Origin: Prorocentrum cordatum
Lineage: Eukaryota; Sar; Dinophyceae; Prorocentrales; Prorocentraceae
Direction: 5' to 3'
Assembly (NCBI GenBank): GCA_963575745.1
Contig: CAUYUJ010012113.1
Span: forward strand, 768,559-832,558
Length of the DNA stretch: 64,000 nucleotides
In this document: positions 32,160 to 43,121 of the stretch, piece by piece
How positions within the stretch are numbered: position 1 is the first letter of the stretch
How the letters are laid out: every line of letters starts with the position of its first letter
Translations under genes and position numbers: made by a program
The notes under the pieces: model-generated
The model's database searches: none
The model's input: the letters and a program-made list of their open reading frames with translations, nothing else
Told to the model about the DNA's origin: nothing

Positions 32160-32695
32160 CGAGGAGAAGGTCAACGAGCTGAGGTCCCAGGTGGACGCGT
32201 GCAAGCCAGACGGCGAGGATTTGCTTTCTTGTCTTCTGATGTTCCCGGCCAAGGGAAAGCCTATCCTCAGTGGTGCGCAGGATGCAATCGACCAGCAGGT
32301 TGACAACGTGGCGCTGGCCGCCAAGATCGTCGACCTCGTCGAGAAGTTGAGGGGGGCGTCGCGACTCGTCCGCGAAGCCGCCGGACATCACGTGGACGAC
32401 CCGATGGGCGACTTGAGGGCTTTCCCGCAGTCGCTGATGTCGGAGGCCGATTGGATCGGAGAAACGAAGCTCACTGTCGATGCCAGAGTCGCCTTCGAAG
32501 ACCAGCTTCCCGACACCCTGAGGTCCTTTGATGAGGCGCTCGCGGTCGCGGCCGAGTCGTGCTCCTACTACCTGACCACCGAGTGGGGCGCCGTGGTGTT
32601 GAACCTCTCGGGCGCCGCCAAGTGCGAGTGGGACGCGACTCTCTGCGGGCAGGTCCGCGAGAAGTGGTCCGCTCGCTTCAAGGATGCGGGGGCCT
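32160..32695 (+). CDS. Probable exon 2 of the Cys-cluster gene
   Basis: A helical, charged segment (KVNELRSQVDACKPDGEDLL, VALAAKIVDLVEKLRGASRL, WGAVVLNLSGAAKCEWDA) with normal amino-acid balance between a C/T-rich tract (32045-32145, a plausible acceptor tract) and a GGA tract. It ends near RFKDAG. It is assigned to the same gene by strand, spacing and composition. Confidence 0.5.
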
Positions 32696-32759
32696 CCGGC
32701 CGCGGCCGCCCGCCCCAGGGAAAGGGGTCGGTGGGGGTAGGGGCCGCGACTAGGGGGCA

Positions 32760-33140
32760 GGCACGGCGAGGAGAAGGAGGGGGAGGAGGAGGAGGAGGGG
32801 GAGGGGGAGGAGGAGGAGGAGGAGGAGGAGGAGGAGGAGGAGGAGGAGGAGGGGGAGGAGGAGGTGGGAGGGAGGAGACGCGGGCTTCAGATGGAGGACG
32901 AGGGAGGAGGAAGGGCGGATGGAGGAGACGCGCGACTCAGAAGATGGAGGAGGGTGGGTGGAAGGAGGGCGCGTGCGCCTCGGAAGAAGGGAGGGCGCAG
33001 GAGGAGAGGGAGTAGGAGGAGGAGGGGCAGTTTGAAATGGGCGCAGAAGTAGGGGGATCAGGCGCGGTAGGATGTCCGAGAAGATCGAAGGGTAGGGAGG
33101 AGGGGGAGGAGGAGGAGGAGGAGGAGGAGGAGGATTCGGG
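32760..33140. repeat. (GGA)n purine tracts in the second intron
   Basis: Dense GGA/GGGGGA at 32770-32875 and again at 33090-33132, with a GA-rich stretch between. The glycine-rich and Arg-rich readings are not credible protein. Confidence 0.85.
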
Positions 33141-33304
33141 CCTGTCTGCTTGCGGGTGGCTCTGGAGGATTTGGAGCCGCTCGGCGGGGCGGTTCGATGA
33201 GGGGGGGAGGAGGAGGAGGAGTGAATGGGAAAGGCATAATGAGGATGATCAGGAGTCGGCATGTGTAGGGAGGACATCGTGGGCCCGCAAGGGCGGCAGC
33301 GGTT

Positions 33305-33697
33305 TTCCTGAAGTTGCGGTGCGTGATTGACCCCGCCGGCCCGGTCCCGATTCAGAGCGTGTGCGATTTTTGCTTGAAGTGGTTGGAGTGTTTCGAGAAG
33401 ACGATCCCAGGTGTCATGGGCCAGGAGGGCTACGAGGTCCCCGAGGCGGACTGCGTGAAAGACCTCGCGATCTTGCTGGACCGGCACACCGAGATGATGG
33501 CGCCTGGCATGGAGCGCGAGCACCCAGACGTGCTGACCCAGCGCTTGGCGCAGTTCAGGGAGTGGTGCGAGAGCGAGCTTCGCCCGAAGGTGCGGCCTGG
33601 CAAATCTCCCCTCCCCCCCCCCGACGACCACGACGACGAAGACGATGACAACGGCGACGACGACGACGACGAGGGCGAGGACGACGACGACGGCGAA

Positions 33698-33735
<38 letters not shown>

Positions 33736-34696
33736 AGAGGGCGACGACGAGCCCCCCCTTCCCCCCGCCACGCCGCAGGTCGACACCATCCTCAGCGGCC
33801 ACGCAGGCGGGGCGGAGGAGTCGCTCACGGAGTTCTGGGTCGTCGCGAAGGACTACGTGCGGGAGAGGTCTTCGGGAAGCGCCCTTTCGGATCGAGAGGG
33901 GCAGGCCAAGGAGATCCAGGGTTGGTCTTGGTCGGTCCACATCAAGAAGCTGAAGAGCGCGGCGGTTGGTGACATCCCGCAGATTCGCGTCGACATGGTG
34001 GAGCGGGTGCTGGCCGTGACCCAGCGCATGGTCAACGTCGAGCTCCTGAGCAGCATCGCGATGACCAAGGAGCACATCGGCATGGTTAAGGAGTTGGTGA
34101 TGATGCAGTCCAGCCTGGATCATTGGATTAAGGCCCACAGGGAACGCTTCGTTTATATCAACAACGGCTGGTGGGCCGACGCGTTCGTCGCGGAGATGTG
34201 CCTCGACCTCGTTGCCAAGGTTGTCAAGCAGGCTACCGACCAGATCACCGGCCACCTCAAGGACATGGGCGACAGGGTCACCCAGTGCAGCATCACCTCG
34301 ACGGCCCTCCACAATCCCCAGATGTTGGTGCCCCAGGAGCTGCAGGCAACGCTGTTCAACAACCCCAAGAAGGCAGAGCTCTCAGATGCGGTGGCAGAGC
34401 TCGGGACAGCCATCAACCTCGTGACCACTGACCTGGCGCAGGCCAACAACAAGGCGCTGGACGAGGCGCTCGACAAAGTGAAGAAGAGCCGGAGGCATGG
34501 CAAGTCGTGCATCGGAATGGAGTGGGCTTTGAGGAAGCTTCTGAAGGGCGCGCCAAAGGAAGTGGCGGAGACCCCAGCGCACATCGACGGGATGAAGAGC
34601 AAGCTGAAGAGCAGGGGGTGCATCGTCCCAAACTACATGCAGGAGGCCATGGAGACGATGCGCAAGAAGGCGCTCGGAGGTGGCCCTGCCGCCTGA
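33305..34696 (+). CDS. Probable exon 3 of the Cys-cluster gene
   Basis: Open to TGA at 34694-34696, 455-460 residues. It starts near FLKLRCVIDPAGPVPIQ with a CDFCLKWLEC pair, then an Asp-rich run from a GAC tract (33624-33758), then long amphipathic helices (VDMVERVLAVTQRMVNVELL, DQITGHLKDMGDRVTQCS, LDEALDKVKKSRRHGKS), ending in MRKKALGGGPAA. It is clean and uninterrupted with balanced composition apart from the Asp run. Function unknown. It could be a separate gene; I join it to the upstream exons only by position and style. Confidence 0.6.
33624..33758. repeat. (GAC)n tract inside coding sequence
   Basis: GACGACGAC with GAAGAC and GGCGAC variants, in frame and encoding about 45 acidic residues. 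Similar in-frame GAC runs occur at 18588-18662 and 22436-22671. Confidence 0.85.
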
Positions 34697-35739
34697 GGGC
34701 GCGATGGCCATCCATCGCGGATGGCGAGGCTGCGCGGCTGCGCGGCGGCGCGGCTGGCATGGGCCTGGGCCTGCGAGGGGTGATCGGCCCCGGCCTGGCG
34801 AGCCCGCGACGGGGCTTCGGCCGCTCTGCTGCGCCTCAGCGGCGGCGGCGTCAGATCGGCGCGCTTGGGGGCTGCGCGCGGCCCCGCAGACAGAGCCAGG
34901 CAGCTGGCGGCTTTCGGATGAGTTTTTCTCCTTTCCTTTGCCCCTTCCTTTGCCGCTGCGGAGGGCGTCGACGCCCTCTACCCTTCCTTTACCTTTCCTT
35001 TACCCTTCCTTATTACCTTTCCTTTGCCCTTCCTTTTCCTTCCCTCTACCGCTGTCCTGATCCTGGCCAGGCCGAGTTTGGGCCCGGGATCGTCGCCGGC
35101 ACCGATCCTTCCTCGATCTTCGTCGTCGTCGTCCTCCTCCTCCGCGATCCTCGTTGTCGTCGTTGTCCTCGTCGTCGTCGTCGTCGTCATCGTCGTCGTC
35201 TCCTCCTCGTCGTCCTCGTCGTCGTCCTCGTCGTCTACTCTTCGTCCTCGTCCTCGTCGTCGTCATCGTCATCGTCATCTCCTCCTCGTCGTCGTCCTCG
35301 ATCCTCGTCGTCGCCCTCTCCTCGTCCTCCACGGGTGGTCGGAGTTTCCTGGGGCGTGCCCGGGCTGGGCCAGGCGTTGGACGTTAGATCGCAAACCCAG
35401 GGCATGGCCTCGCCAGTTTCGTCGCCATCGCTTTGCGGATCGAGCTCGGGCGGTCGGATTTTGAGCCACGAGCGGGCTCGCGCGCCCAGGCGGCGCGTTG
35501 TTCGCGGGTGCAGGTGCGCGCGGCAGGCGGCACGCCGCATTGCCGCATGCATGCCGCATGCCGCGTGCGATAAGGAACGGGGGGAGGGGTGAGGCGGGCG
35601 GAGCAAAGGAGGGGAGGGAGGGGAGGGAGGCGATGGAGGGATGGGATATGGGGGGCAGGGGAGGGAGGGGAGAGCCCACTTTCCCAGCCATTTCAGGTCT
35701 CGTTTCTGGGCCTGCTTGGCCGAGCGGCCTGGGGTAGAC
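34697..35739. other. Intergenic; (TCG/TCC)n at about 35105-35330
   Basis: CTTTCCTTTACC repeats at 34925-35045, then TCGTCGTC/TCCTCG sequence for about 225 bp. TGCCGCATGC repeats lie near 35530-35565. No gene supported. Confidence 0.5.
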
Positions 35740-36186
35740 ATGGTCGCGGTCCGGGCCCATGCCCATGGCCCTCTGACCAAGGGTGACGATCTGTTTTACA
35801 CTTCGAGCGTGTATGACGACACGCCCGAGGAGATAGAGGAGAGGAGGAAACGTCAAGCCCAGCGCCTTCGGGAGGATGAGATGAAAAAGCAGAGAGCACG
35901 CGAGAAGAACACAATTGTCGTCTATGACTCTGACGACGAGGCTGACCCGTCACGCCCCACGAAGACGCAGGACAAGCGCGTCGACCTTTTCTGGTGCGAA
36001 CCTGAGAGCCCTCCCAAGCAGGAGCCCGTTAGGAAGCCCATCGGGCGTCGGGGCCGACGCTCGCGCGTGACGGACTCAAACCTCGACCTGGGGCTTGCGG
36101 CTATCGGCCGAGGTTGGCCGACAGGGCCCCCGGGGCTCCCAGGTCGTGGGCGCGAGCCCGTTGCCCGCGAGCGTCGGCCCGCTTGA
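35740..36186 (+). CDS. Small highly charged hypothetical protein or exon
   Basis: ATG 35740 to TGA 36184-36186, 148 codons. After MVAVRAHAHGPLTKG it has DDTPEEIEERRKRQAQRLRE and DEMKKQRAREK, a likely single charged helix or coiled coil, then VYDSDDEADPS, a basic stretch and an Arg/Gly/Pro tail. No family recognised. The first 100 residues look like real protein; the tail is less convincing. Confidence 0.4.
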   Translation: MVAVRAHAHGPLTKGDDLFYTSSVYDDTPEEIEERRKRQAQRLREDEMKKQRAREKNTIVVYDSDDEADPSRPTKTQDKRVDLFWCEPESPPKQEPVRKPIGRRGRRSRVTDSNLDLGLAAIGRGWPTGPPGLPGRGREPVARERRPA

Positions 36187-37134
36187 AGCTGTGCAAGTAT
36201 CACCCAGTGAACACGTGGCTTATGAAGCGTTCGAAGCTTGCGAAGCTTTCGGCGCCGTAGTTTGAAGTTTGAGTAGTTCGATTTGCGCGACGAATTGAAG
36301 CGGCGATGCCGTCGCTGGGGAAATTCACTGCGTTCTTCGCGCGCCCGGCTCTGGGAAATGGTGACATCGGACCTTGCATAGCCGCATAGTGCATAGCACG
36401 ATAGCTCGAAGGCTCGACGGCAGGGAGGGCGGAGGAGTAGGAGGAGGAGGAGGAGGAGGAGGAAGAGGAGGAAGAGGAGGAAGAGGAGGAAGAGGAGGAG
36501 GAGGAGGAGGAGGAGGAGGAGGGGGGCAGCAGCCAGAGGAGGATGGGGAAGTGGAGGAGTATGCGTCAGTATGAGGATGAGGATCTCGATGCTGGAGTAG
36601 GGGGAGGATGAAGATGAAGAGGTGGTGGGGGATCGGGGAGGTCAGAAGGAAGAGGGCCCGAAGGGCGATGAGGGATCCCAGGATGGAGGCGGAGAAGGTC
36701 GCGATGATCATGACGATGAGGAGGACGAGGAGGAGGAGGAGCAGGAGGAGGAGGAGGAGGAGGAGGAATGGGAGGGCAGGGTAATGGCGACGATGCCGAG
36801 GGGAAGGAGGTAGAGGAGGATGAGGAGGAGGAGGCTACGTGGCCATCTTGCGTCGAACTCATTTCAAGATTCTTTATCTGGCAACATTGTTGGTGTATCT
36901 CCGGAGGCCCCTGGTATGTTTGGCAGATTTCTTTCGGCGCCTGGGGGCGATGGTGATCCTCGGTCCGCATGCGTGATCGCAGCATCCGCGGCACGCGTAG
37001 TGATTGTTCAAGTTCGTCAGAACATGTGGCTTGTGAGTGTAGTGGATATTGTATATGTAATGTTTTTGCGCTGAGTATTGAGTGGCCCCAATAATCACGC
37101 GCGAGATGTGTCCAATTCGTTGAGGTATACAGTA
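36187..37134. repeat. GGA/GAGGAA tracts and unique DNA without a gene
   Basis: GGAGGA runs at about 36425-36525 and 36715-36840 with GATGAGGA variants. 36840-37134 is AT-richer unique sequence. No gene seen. Confidence 0.6.
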
Positions 37135-37306
37135 TAATTGAACTATTCGAATTAGTTGAATGAGTTGAATTAGTTGAATTAGTTGTGGCGGAAGTTTTCG
37201 GTTTTATCGAATTAGTTGAATTAGTCGAATTAGTTGAATTAGCAGTTTCTCGAATTATTTGAATTAGTAGTTGGGGCAGCTTGTAGGGGGCATCAGGGCC
37301 ACTCAG
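37135..37306. mobile_element. AATTAGTTG minisatellite plus one end of the 14.25-kb element family
   Basis: GAATTAGTTGAATTAGTTG units at 37147-37268, then TTGGGGCAGCTTGTAGGGGG and CATCAGGGCCACTCAG at 37271-37306. The latter is the reverse complement of the end at 14251-14285. The other end of this copy was not found. Confidence 0.55.
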
Positions 37307-37502
37307 GCTATGACGGCCTGCCTCCGCGTCTGGTTGCCTAGCCTCAGTCCCACTAAGAAAGCTAAAAGATGCCAACCCGCACGGGGTCCGCGTTTCGCTC
37401 GAGACGCACTCAAGCAATCGATCAGCAGAGAACTGCTATGGGGACTGGGAGCGCCACAGGCGCGCACTGCTGCAGCAAAGCTAGCGATCTACATGCCCTT
37501 AC

Positions 37503-39432
37503 CTACTGCTGCCCGGCTGGCTGGTCAGCACCAGCGCGCTCATCAGCAATGCGTTCATCCCGAATCGGCAAAGGGCGCTCGACTTTGAAGTGATCCCCCC
37601 AAGACACTGCGTGGCCCAAGACGTAGAACACCCACAAACCAAAGACAGGGAGCAAGATTGCGTTGCCAGCGAGGAGGCGGCCATCTGCATCGCTCAGTTC
37701 GTGGATGATTGGTTTCAGTGGTGACAGGCTGCGCCCGCCAGATAACTCCTCGTACCAGTCGAAGCCCATGCTGGACAACACCTCGCCCAAGACAGCGAAG
37801 CGATCGCGGCGCCAACTGTAAGCTGCGTTCCTCGCCATCGATGACGGGAAAATGTCTGACCCCCCAGGTCCGCGCCCAGGATGGTGGTTCAGGTCTGCAA
37901 AGAAATTATCACCAGGGGAGTTTCGGAACTCAGCAGCAACACGATCCCACTCAGTTTTGCGCTGCACCAAGCCAACTGGGCCAAGCTTGTGCAAGTAAGA
38001 GGACATAGGGAGTTTCATAAAGTGCTCCGGGAGAACCGAGGAGCGGGCCGCCGCTTTGTCCATCACCATGTTGGCCACTTCCTCTTCGGATGCTTGTAGA
38101 AAGACCGAGCCGTCAACATTGCGATTTCTCCGAACCCAACGCTCAAAATCGCGCTGTACATCAGCTGCGTTGTCAGGCCCAACCCACATCGTGGTAGACC
38201 CAGACAAGCTGGCATGAAAGGGGCGCTTTCGTTCCATGGGCCATCCGATCAACGTGCCGCCGACTTTTACGCTGACGCAATGATGTGATTCAAGAAGGGG
38301 TTATTGGATCTTGTGGATTGGCATCTTGTCAGTGTTCTCGCCGAAAGCGGCGTCCCCGAACCCCTTCTCTGCCCGGGCCCGACGTTGACTGAGCCATGCC
38401 ATGGCTGTGTGCTCGTGAGACCCTGCGTCTCCCTGTCTCGATCCAGGTACACACCAATCCAAACAAGCAGGGCTCCCGAAATTGACAAACAATGGTCTCC
38501 TCGGGGGCTCAGTGGCCTCGCAGTCCTCGAATGCCATGTCAGACGTTCTCTTCTGGTCTGGACGTGCTCTCATATGCGCCAACCTTCGGAGGATGAGTGC
38601 GTTCACCGCATTCCCTTCTGATGCCCCATGTTCAAGGTCTGATTCGAATGAGACGAAATCCGTTTGATTCGGATAAGACGAAATACCCCCACCGTCCAGC
38701 CCCAAGTCCCCCATCACCCCCTCGTGGCGGGAGAGGGGGAAGCGGGGGGCATGCATCTGGTAAAGCGAACGTCCAGACGGCAGGTTTGGAACCGATTCTC
38801 ACCCTGATGAGGGTTGCCACCAGGGCAAGCCGTGAAAGCACTCATTTTCGCTCTCGTCCTTATTGATCTTGGCCATCCACGCCAGGCAAGGACAAGTTGG
38901 GCACATTGTGTTATCGGCACAACACTTCACCATTGCATCCTTTGGAAGGACCGCCTCACCATGCTCGGACAAGTACGCCCCTTACCTCCTTGTTGCAGGC
39001 TTTGGCTTTCTCATTCGACATGGACTTGTTAGGCATGCGCTCTTCGATGTATTTGCGGGCGGCTGGGCTTAACCTGTCCATGACGTCACTGAAGACGCAG
39101 GCCCTACCACCATGATTCCGCCTGTTGAGCTTGGTCAAGAGCTCCTTCTGCATGTTGCCCACGTCGCGCGACCGAATGAACTTGAAGTAGTGCGGAGTTG
39201 TGATTCCACAAGCTTTGAACACTGCAGGTTGCAACACCCCGATGGCCTCAGCTGGCGCGTCATAGCCTGAGAAGTCACTGTGCGCAAAGGCGCCAGGCTT
39301 GACGAGCTGACGGAGGCGCTCCCCCCACCATCCTCCACTGGCTTCGGCAAAGGACTTGGCATATTGATCGGGCCATTGCCCTAGCTCTCTCGCCGATGCT
39401 GGGCCTTCAGGGATGCTGCGCGTATCTTCCAT
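37503..39432 (-). pseudogene. C5 methyltransferase-related multicopy gene, broken
   Basis: Reads from ATG 39432 (MEDTRSIPEGPASAR) with HSDFSGYDAPAEA (motif I-like, Asp/Gly in a SAM-loop position), KACGITTPH, VFSDVMDRLSPAARKYIEERM, then after a frame change near 38990 a Cys-rich stretch (VKCCADNTMCPTCPC), LFVNFGSPACLDW, and AMAWLSQRRARAEKGFGDAAF. Past TAA at 38301-38303 in the same frame comes GGTLIGWPMERKRPFHASL, then RNRNVDGSVFLQASEEE. I recall this order from a dinoflagellate family related to C5 methyltransferases in which the PPC motif is replaced; FGSPACLDW fills that place here. Frame change plus stop suggest decay. Confidence 0.55.
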
Positions 39433-40426
39433 GATGATCGCTTGAGCCCTCGGCTGCGAATACCCACGTCACCACGAGAGTCATCCACTGATAAACGCAG
39501 TCGAGATCTATGTGGAGAGGTTTTCGTGTCTTCAGGGCGGTGGCGAGGGGATCATGGATCGCTCAAGCGATCAAATGCCCTGTGATCGCAGATAGGCTTG
39601 CTGTGTCGCAGCAGCCCCGCGGATTGCCAATGCTCCCCCCTCTGGTTGAAAAACGCATCCTAAGCTCAACCCCACATCCTTGGATGCCTGCTCCATGGGT
39701 TTGCATGCCTTCGTTCTTCAGAATCTAATAAACAGATCGACTGTAACGTCTGGCTGAACTATCAAGAGATATCGACCTGATGCGTGCGCGATCTCTAAAA
39801 TATCCATGGTTTGCTCTCATGTGCATGATTCTTGTAAACTATATGACAATGTACTCGACTTGCTTAGTTTTTTTGAATTTTGAGCTCATGGGGGCTACTT
39901 CGAGCGATTTCGAGCAACTTCGGGCAACTTCGAGCAGGTTTCCCGGCTGTTATCCCCCCCTGGGAAACGAAACGACGTTGCCAAATACATGGGACATGTG
40001 TTGGTTTTGGTCTTGTGTTAGTAATATATGGCCCTATGTGCGTGCTGGTGAGTTCGAGCAACTTCGAGCAATTTCGAGTAATTTCGAGTTTACGTTAACT
40101 CCTACAATGAACGCATTTTTATTCAATTTGATTGATTTCTGCCACGGACGCATGACTTTCGGTGCATTGTCGATTGTATGTGATGAGGCGTGCCCTCAAA
40201 TGACTCAAGCCTTGTGTATTCCCGAAAACAAACCTCTCTCTCTGGTCCTCCTGCCCCTTGAGCCTCCTGCCCCCTCCTCCTGTTCATCCGCCCCGCACCT
40301 CAGGGGGGGATGCGCCTCTAGGAGTGGGGGCGGGGCTGCGGCCGCCTCTGAGGCGAACGCCCCATCTCTTCCCCCTGGCCCCCGCCCAGTTGATGTCTCG
40401 CTTGAAGGCGAATGCGCCATCTCTTT
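39433..40426. other. No gene; TTCGAGCAAC short repeats
   Basis: CTTCGAGCAACTTCGAGCA-type 10-mers at 39897-39938 and 40052-40090 within AT-richer DNA (39780-40200). Ser/Pro-rich frames at 40240-40420 are low complexity. Confidence 0.5.
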
Positions 40427-41230
40427 TCAGTCACGCTCCCCTGCGCCTCTTCGGTGGTGGCAACTCGTTGCCAGCAGCGTCAAACAAAAAGCAGTCGCTG
40501 GCTCAATATCTTCAGGAATAACTAGCTCACCTAGCTGAATGGATTGCCAAAGAAAAAGGTGATCCAGTTTGTCATGTAGGTCTGCGCCGCGCGCAAGCCA
40601 CATCTCTAGCACCCTAAACAATTGCTCCTCCTCCACCCCAGTCCTCGCGCCAAAGCGGCGGCTCAAGCGGCATGTCGAATCGATATTGTGCAGCGGATGT
40701 CTGCATGCTGCCTCCCATCCAACGCGGACGCCTCTGGACATGACGGCTGTCATTGTATTCAATCCAACATCGGGATTCGGTTGGAGGTGCTTCTGTCGGG
40801 GCCTCGGGGCCTCTGACTCTGGCTTGGCTGGTGGCCCTGGGGCCTCTGACTCTGGCTTGGCTGGTGGCCCTGGCATTGGCTCCATCAACGGGGCTGGGCC
40901 GTCTGCGCCAATTCCTATGGCAGGATCTAGGTCGTAATCACTGGGCTGAGACTGATCATGATCGACGACAAGGTCTGCCTGACCATCATTGCTTATATGC
41001 CCGCCCTCGTCATCATGATCATCAAGCATGAGATCCTCCGGCAACACACCTTCATCATATGCTAGCGCTGCTTGTCCCTGGCCCAGGCCCCGCCCCCGCT
41101 GCGGCTGGCGGCGCTTTGCCTTCTGGTGGGATGCCTCGAGGGCGTCCATGTCGTCCTCGTCGACGCACTGGAGCAGCATACCTGGGGCGCAAAACAGGGT
41201 AGCTCTTCTTGGTGTCCCAGACAGGTGCAT
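40427..41230 (-). CDS. C-terminal exon with C/H domain, same family as 20876-21505
   Basis: On the - strand: an acidic segment (EDDMDALEASHQ, DDHDDEGG), a Pro-rich stretch with a 33-bp tandem duplication encoding PGPPAKPESEA (40808-40873), then the domain MSRGVRVGWEAAC, H, ST-C-RLSRRF, LFRVLEMWLARG and DLHDKLDH, followed by TAFCLTLLATSCHH. It probably terminates the gene whose earlier parts lie at 42291-47645. Metal binding by the C/H positions is inferred from spacing only. Confidence 0.55.
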   Translation of the reverse strand: MHLSGTPRRATLFCAPGMLLQCVDEDDMDALEASHQKAKRRQPQRGRGLGQGQAALAYDEGVLPEDLMLDDHDDEGGHISNDGQADLVVDHDQSQPSDYDLDPAIGIGADGPAPLMEPMPGPPAKPESEAPGPPAKPESEAPRPRQKHLQPNPDVGLNTMTAVMSRGVRVGWEAACRHPLHNIDSTCRLSRRFGARTGVEEEQLFRVLEMWLARGADLHDKLDHLFLWQSIQLGELVIPEDIEPATAFCLTLLATSCHHRRGAGERD

Positions 41231-42026
41231 ACATATGTTGGGACCCTCCTGGACTCTTTGGGGATGGGGCGTGGGCTCACGGAACTGTCTTGACCTCGTT
41301 GGGAAGCCCTAGTCAATGAAGCATCTCCAAGAGAGTTCCAATGCGCATGCGCATGACATGCACATTGCCGTCACCTACCCACTTGTGTCTCTTGGGGTCC
41401 TCTTGCGTTCCTCTTGCCAGTATGCATTGACAGCCTCTTGGGAGCAATTTGCCCCTCCACCCCGAGCACCTCGGGCCCTTCTTGTCATCCCTGAAGACCT
41501 TCTTGGGCGACCCGAAGAGCACTCAAGAGAGCCCAAATGCGCATGCACATGACGTGCGATCCAGAGGGGCATGCATACGCATGCGGTCAACGAATCCCCC
41601 TCGGGCCCAGAGAAACAATTTCGGGTGACCAAAGGCTCAAGATGATTCCAACAACCTTTCATGAGGCATCCGCTCTGACTACTATGGCCGCCTCCCTCCT
41701 GGCCCCTCCTTCTCGCCTCCTCCTCCCCCCCTCCCCTCCCTCCTCATCCTTCTCCTCCTCCTCCTGATCAGCATCGCGATGAACGCCGCATTTACCCCTA
41801 TCGTTCTTGCCTCATTTCCCTCCATGTCCCCCTCGTAGCATGCTTCTCATCATGTTCCTCTTTCCCCTCCTGCTCCTCCTGATTCGCCAACCATGTCTCC
41901 TGGCTCAACTTGCGTCGATTTCGTGACTGGGGCTTCTTCGAGATACATGCGAAGACCCGACCGACAAGGTACTGGGCGCAATGGTAGAGTAGAAAAGGGG
42001 ATACGTGACAATAATGCCAACCGGCC

Positions 42027-42069
<43 letters not shown>

Positions 42070-42290
42070 AAAAGAAAGAGAAAGAGAAAGAGATACAGAC
42101 ATATATCAGAGCAAAGATCAGCTGGATACCACCTGACCCAACCGACGTTGGCGGATCGGACGCAGGAGAGGAGATCAGCGATTGCACGTAAACCAAGCAT
42201 TTGCATGGAAACGACGCTTCAAGTTTCAAGCACCCATCCCGGCACGTGCCTTGGTCTAACGCAGACCCCGACGAGACCCCCAAGAAGGCT
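41231..42290. other. Probable intron or intergenic; direct repeat and (GA)n
   Basis: AAGAGAGTTCCAATGCGCATG at 41329-41348 and a diverged copy at 41524-41543 form direct repeats 195 bp apart. GAGAGA lies at 42030-42065 and continues as GAAAGA to about 42090. No gene supported. Confidence 0.5.
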
Positions 42291-43121
42291 TTAAGAGGCC
42301 GAGAGGTCATGGCGATGATATTGACTGAGGGGCAATCGGCGGCGGGAGCGGGGCGCGCCGCGGCCACGTTGGCGTCGATGCTCGGTGGCGTCGCCAAGTA
42401 GGGCAGAATGCGCATCCTTCGTGTCGAAGTGGGGTACGACAGAGGTTTCCTTGATCAAGGCGAACAGGTATCTTTTCGAGATGGCAGCTGCCCTGAACTG
42501 CGTGTACCACATTCGGCTGCCTTGCTCGGGGTCGAACGGGGTAATAGGCCTCTTTGGATCAACTTTAGCAACGCTGTGCTCCCAACCCCGCTGGCTCATC
42601 ATGACAATCAACTCCCACGCGCTGGCGCTCTCGAAATCGCTGCGCGCATCCGACTCTGGCAACGCCAGCACCTCTGGATCGCTCAGGGTGTTGCACGCAT
42701 CGATTGCAGCTTTGCCATAAGCAGTAATTGACCACTGTCGATCCGTGCTCCTGCTGAAGAAACCACTAGATGCCAGGAGCTCTAGCACTTGGATCTCTTG
42801 ATCGCATGTGCGTTGCAAGTCAATGGCAACTTCGCCACCAGATATGGCATTCATCACACCATTAAGAACGATACTGAACTTACCATGTGGGAATCCGAGC
42901 GGGAAGTCGATATAATTAAACAAGTCACCATCCAATGCGTACACCAAGTCCGCTTCGCTGCGAAAGCGCTGCAGCTGGCAGGGTTGTTCAAGACTGAAGG
43001 ACGCCAGGTGGATCACAACCCCCCATTCAGACCATTTCAAAGCTCCAGAGGACATGGCATGCACGAGCACATGGTTTCGGTCCAAGCCCTGGCCACCGCA
43101 GACAGCTTTGCGAGGAGCCAC
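42291..43121 (-). CDS. Internal exon of the - strand multicopy-family gene
   Basis: An uninterrupted 276-codon frame: DRNHVLVHAMSSGALKWSEW, DQEIQVLELLASSGFFSR, RQWSITAYGKAAIDACNTL, WELIVMMSQRGW, SRMWYTQFRAAAISKRYLF. I recall the WxLTxxG, GW and KxWY blocks in this order between the transposase-like and C/H parts of related dinoflagellate genes. The last 40 codons (RRQRGRGAPRSRRRLP) may already be intron. Upstream it borders a G-run of 18 at about 43281-43298. Confidence 0.55.
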   Translation of the reverse strand: MAPRKAVCGGQGLDRNHVLVHAMSSGALKWSEWGVVIHLASFSLEQPCQLQRFRSEADLVYALDGDLFNYIDFPLGFPHGKFSIVLNGVMNAISGGEVAIDLQRTCDQEIQVLELLASSGFFSRSTDRQWSITAYGKAAIDACNTLSDPEVLALPESDARSDFESASAWELIVMMSQRGWEHSVAKVDPKRPITPFDPEQGSRMWYTQFRAAAISKRYLFALIKETSVVPHFDTKDAHSALLGDATEHRRQRGRGAPRSRRRLPLSQYHRHDLSAS

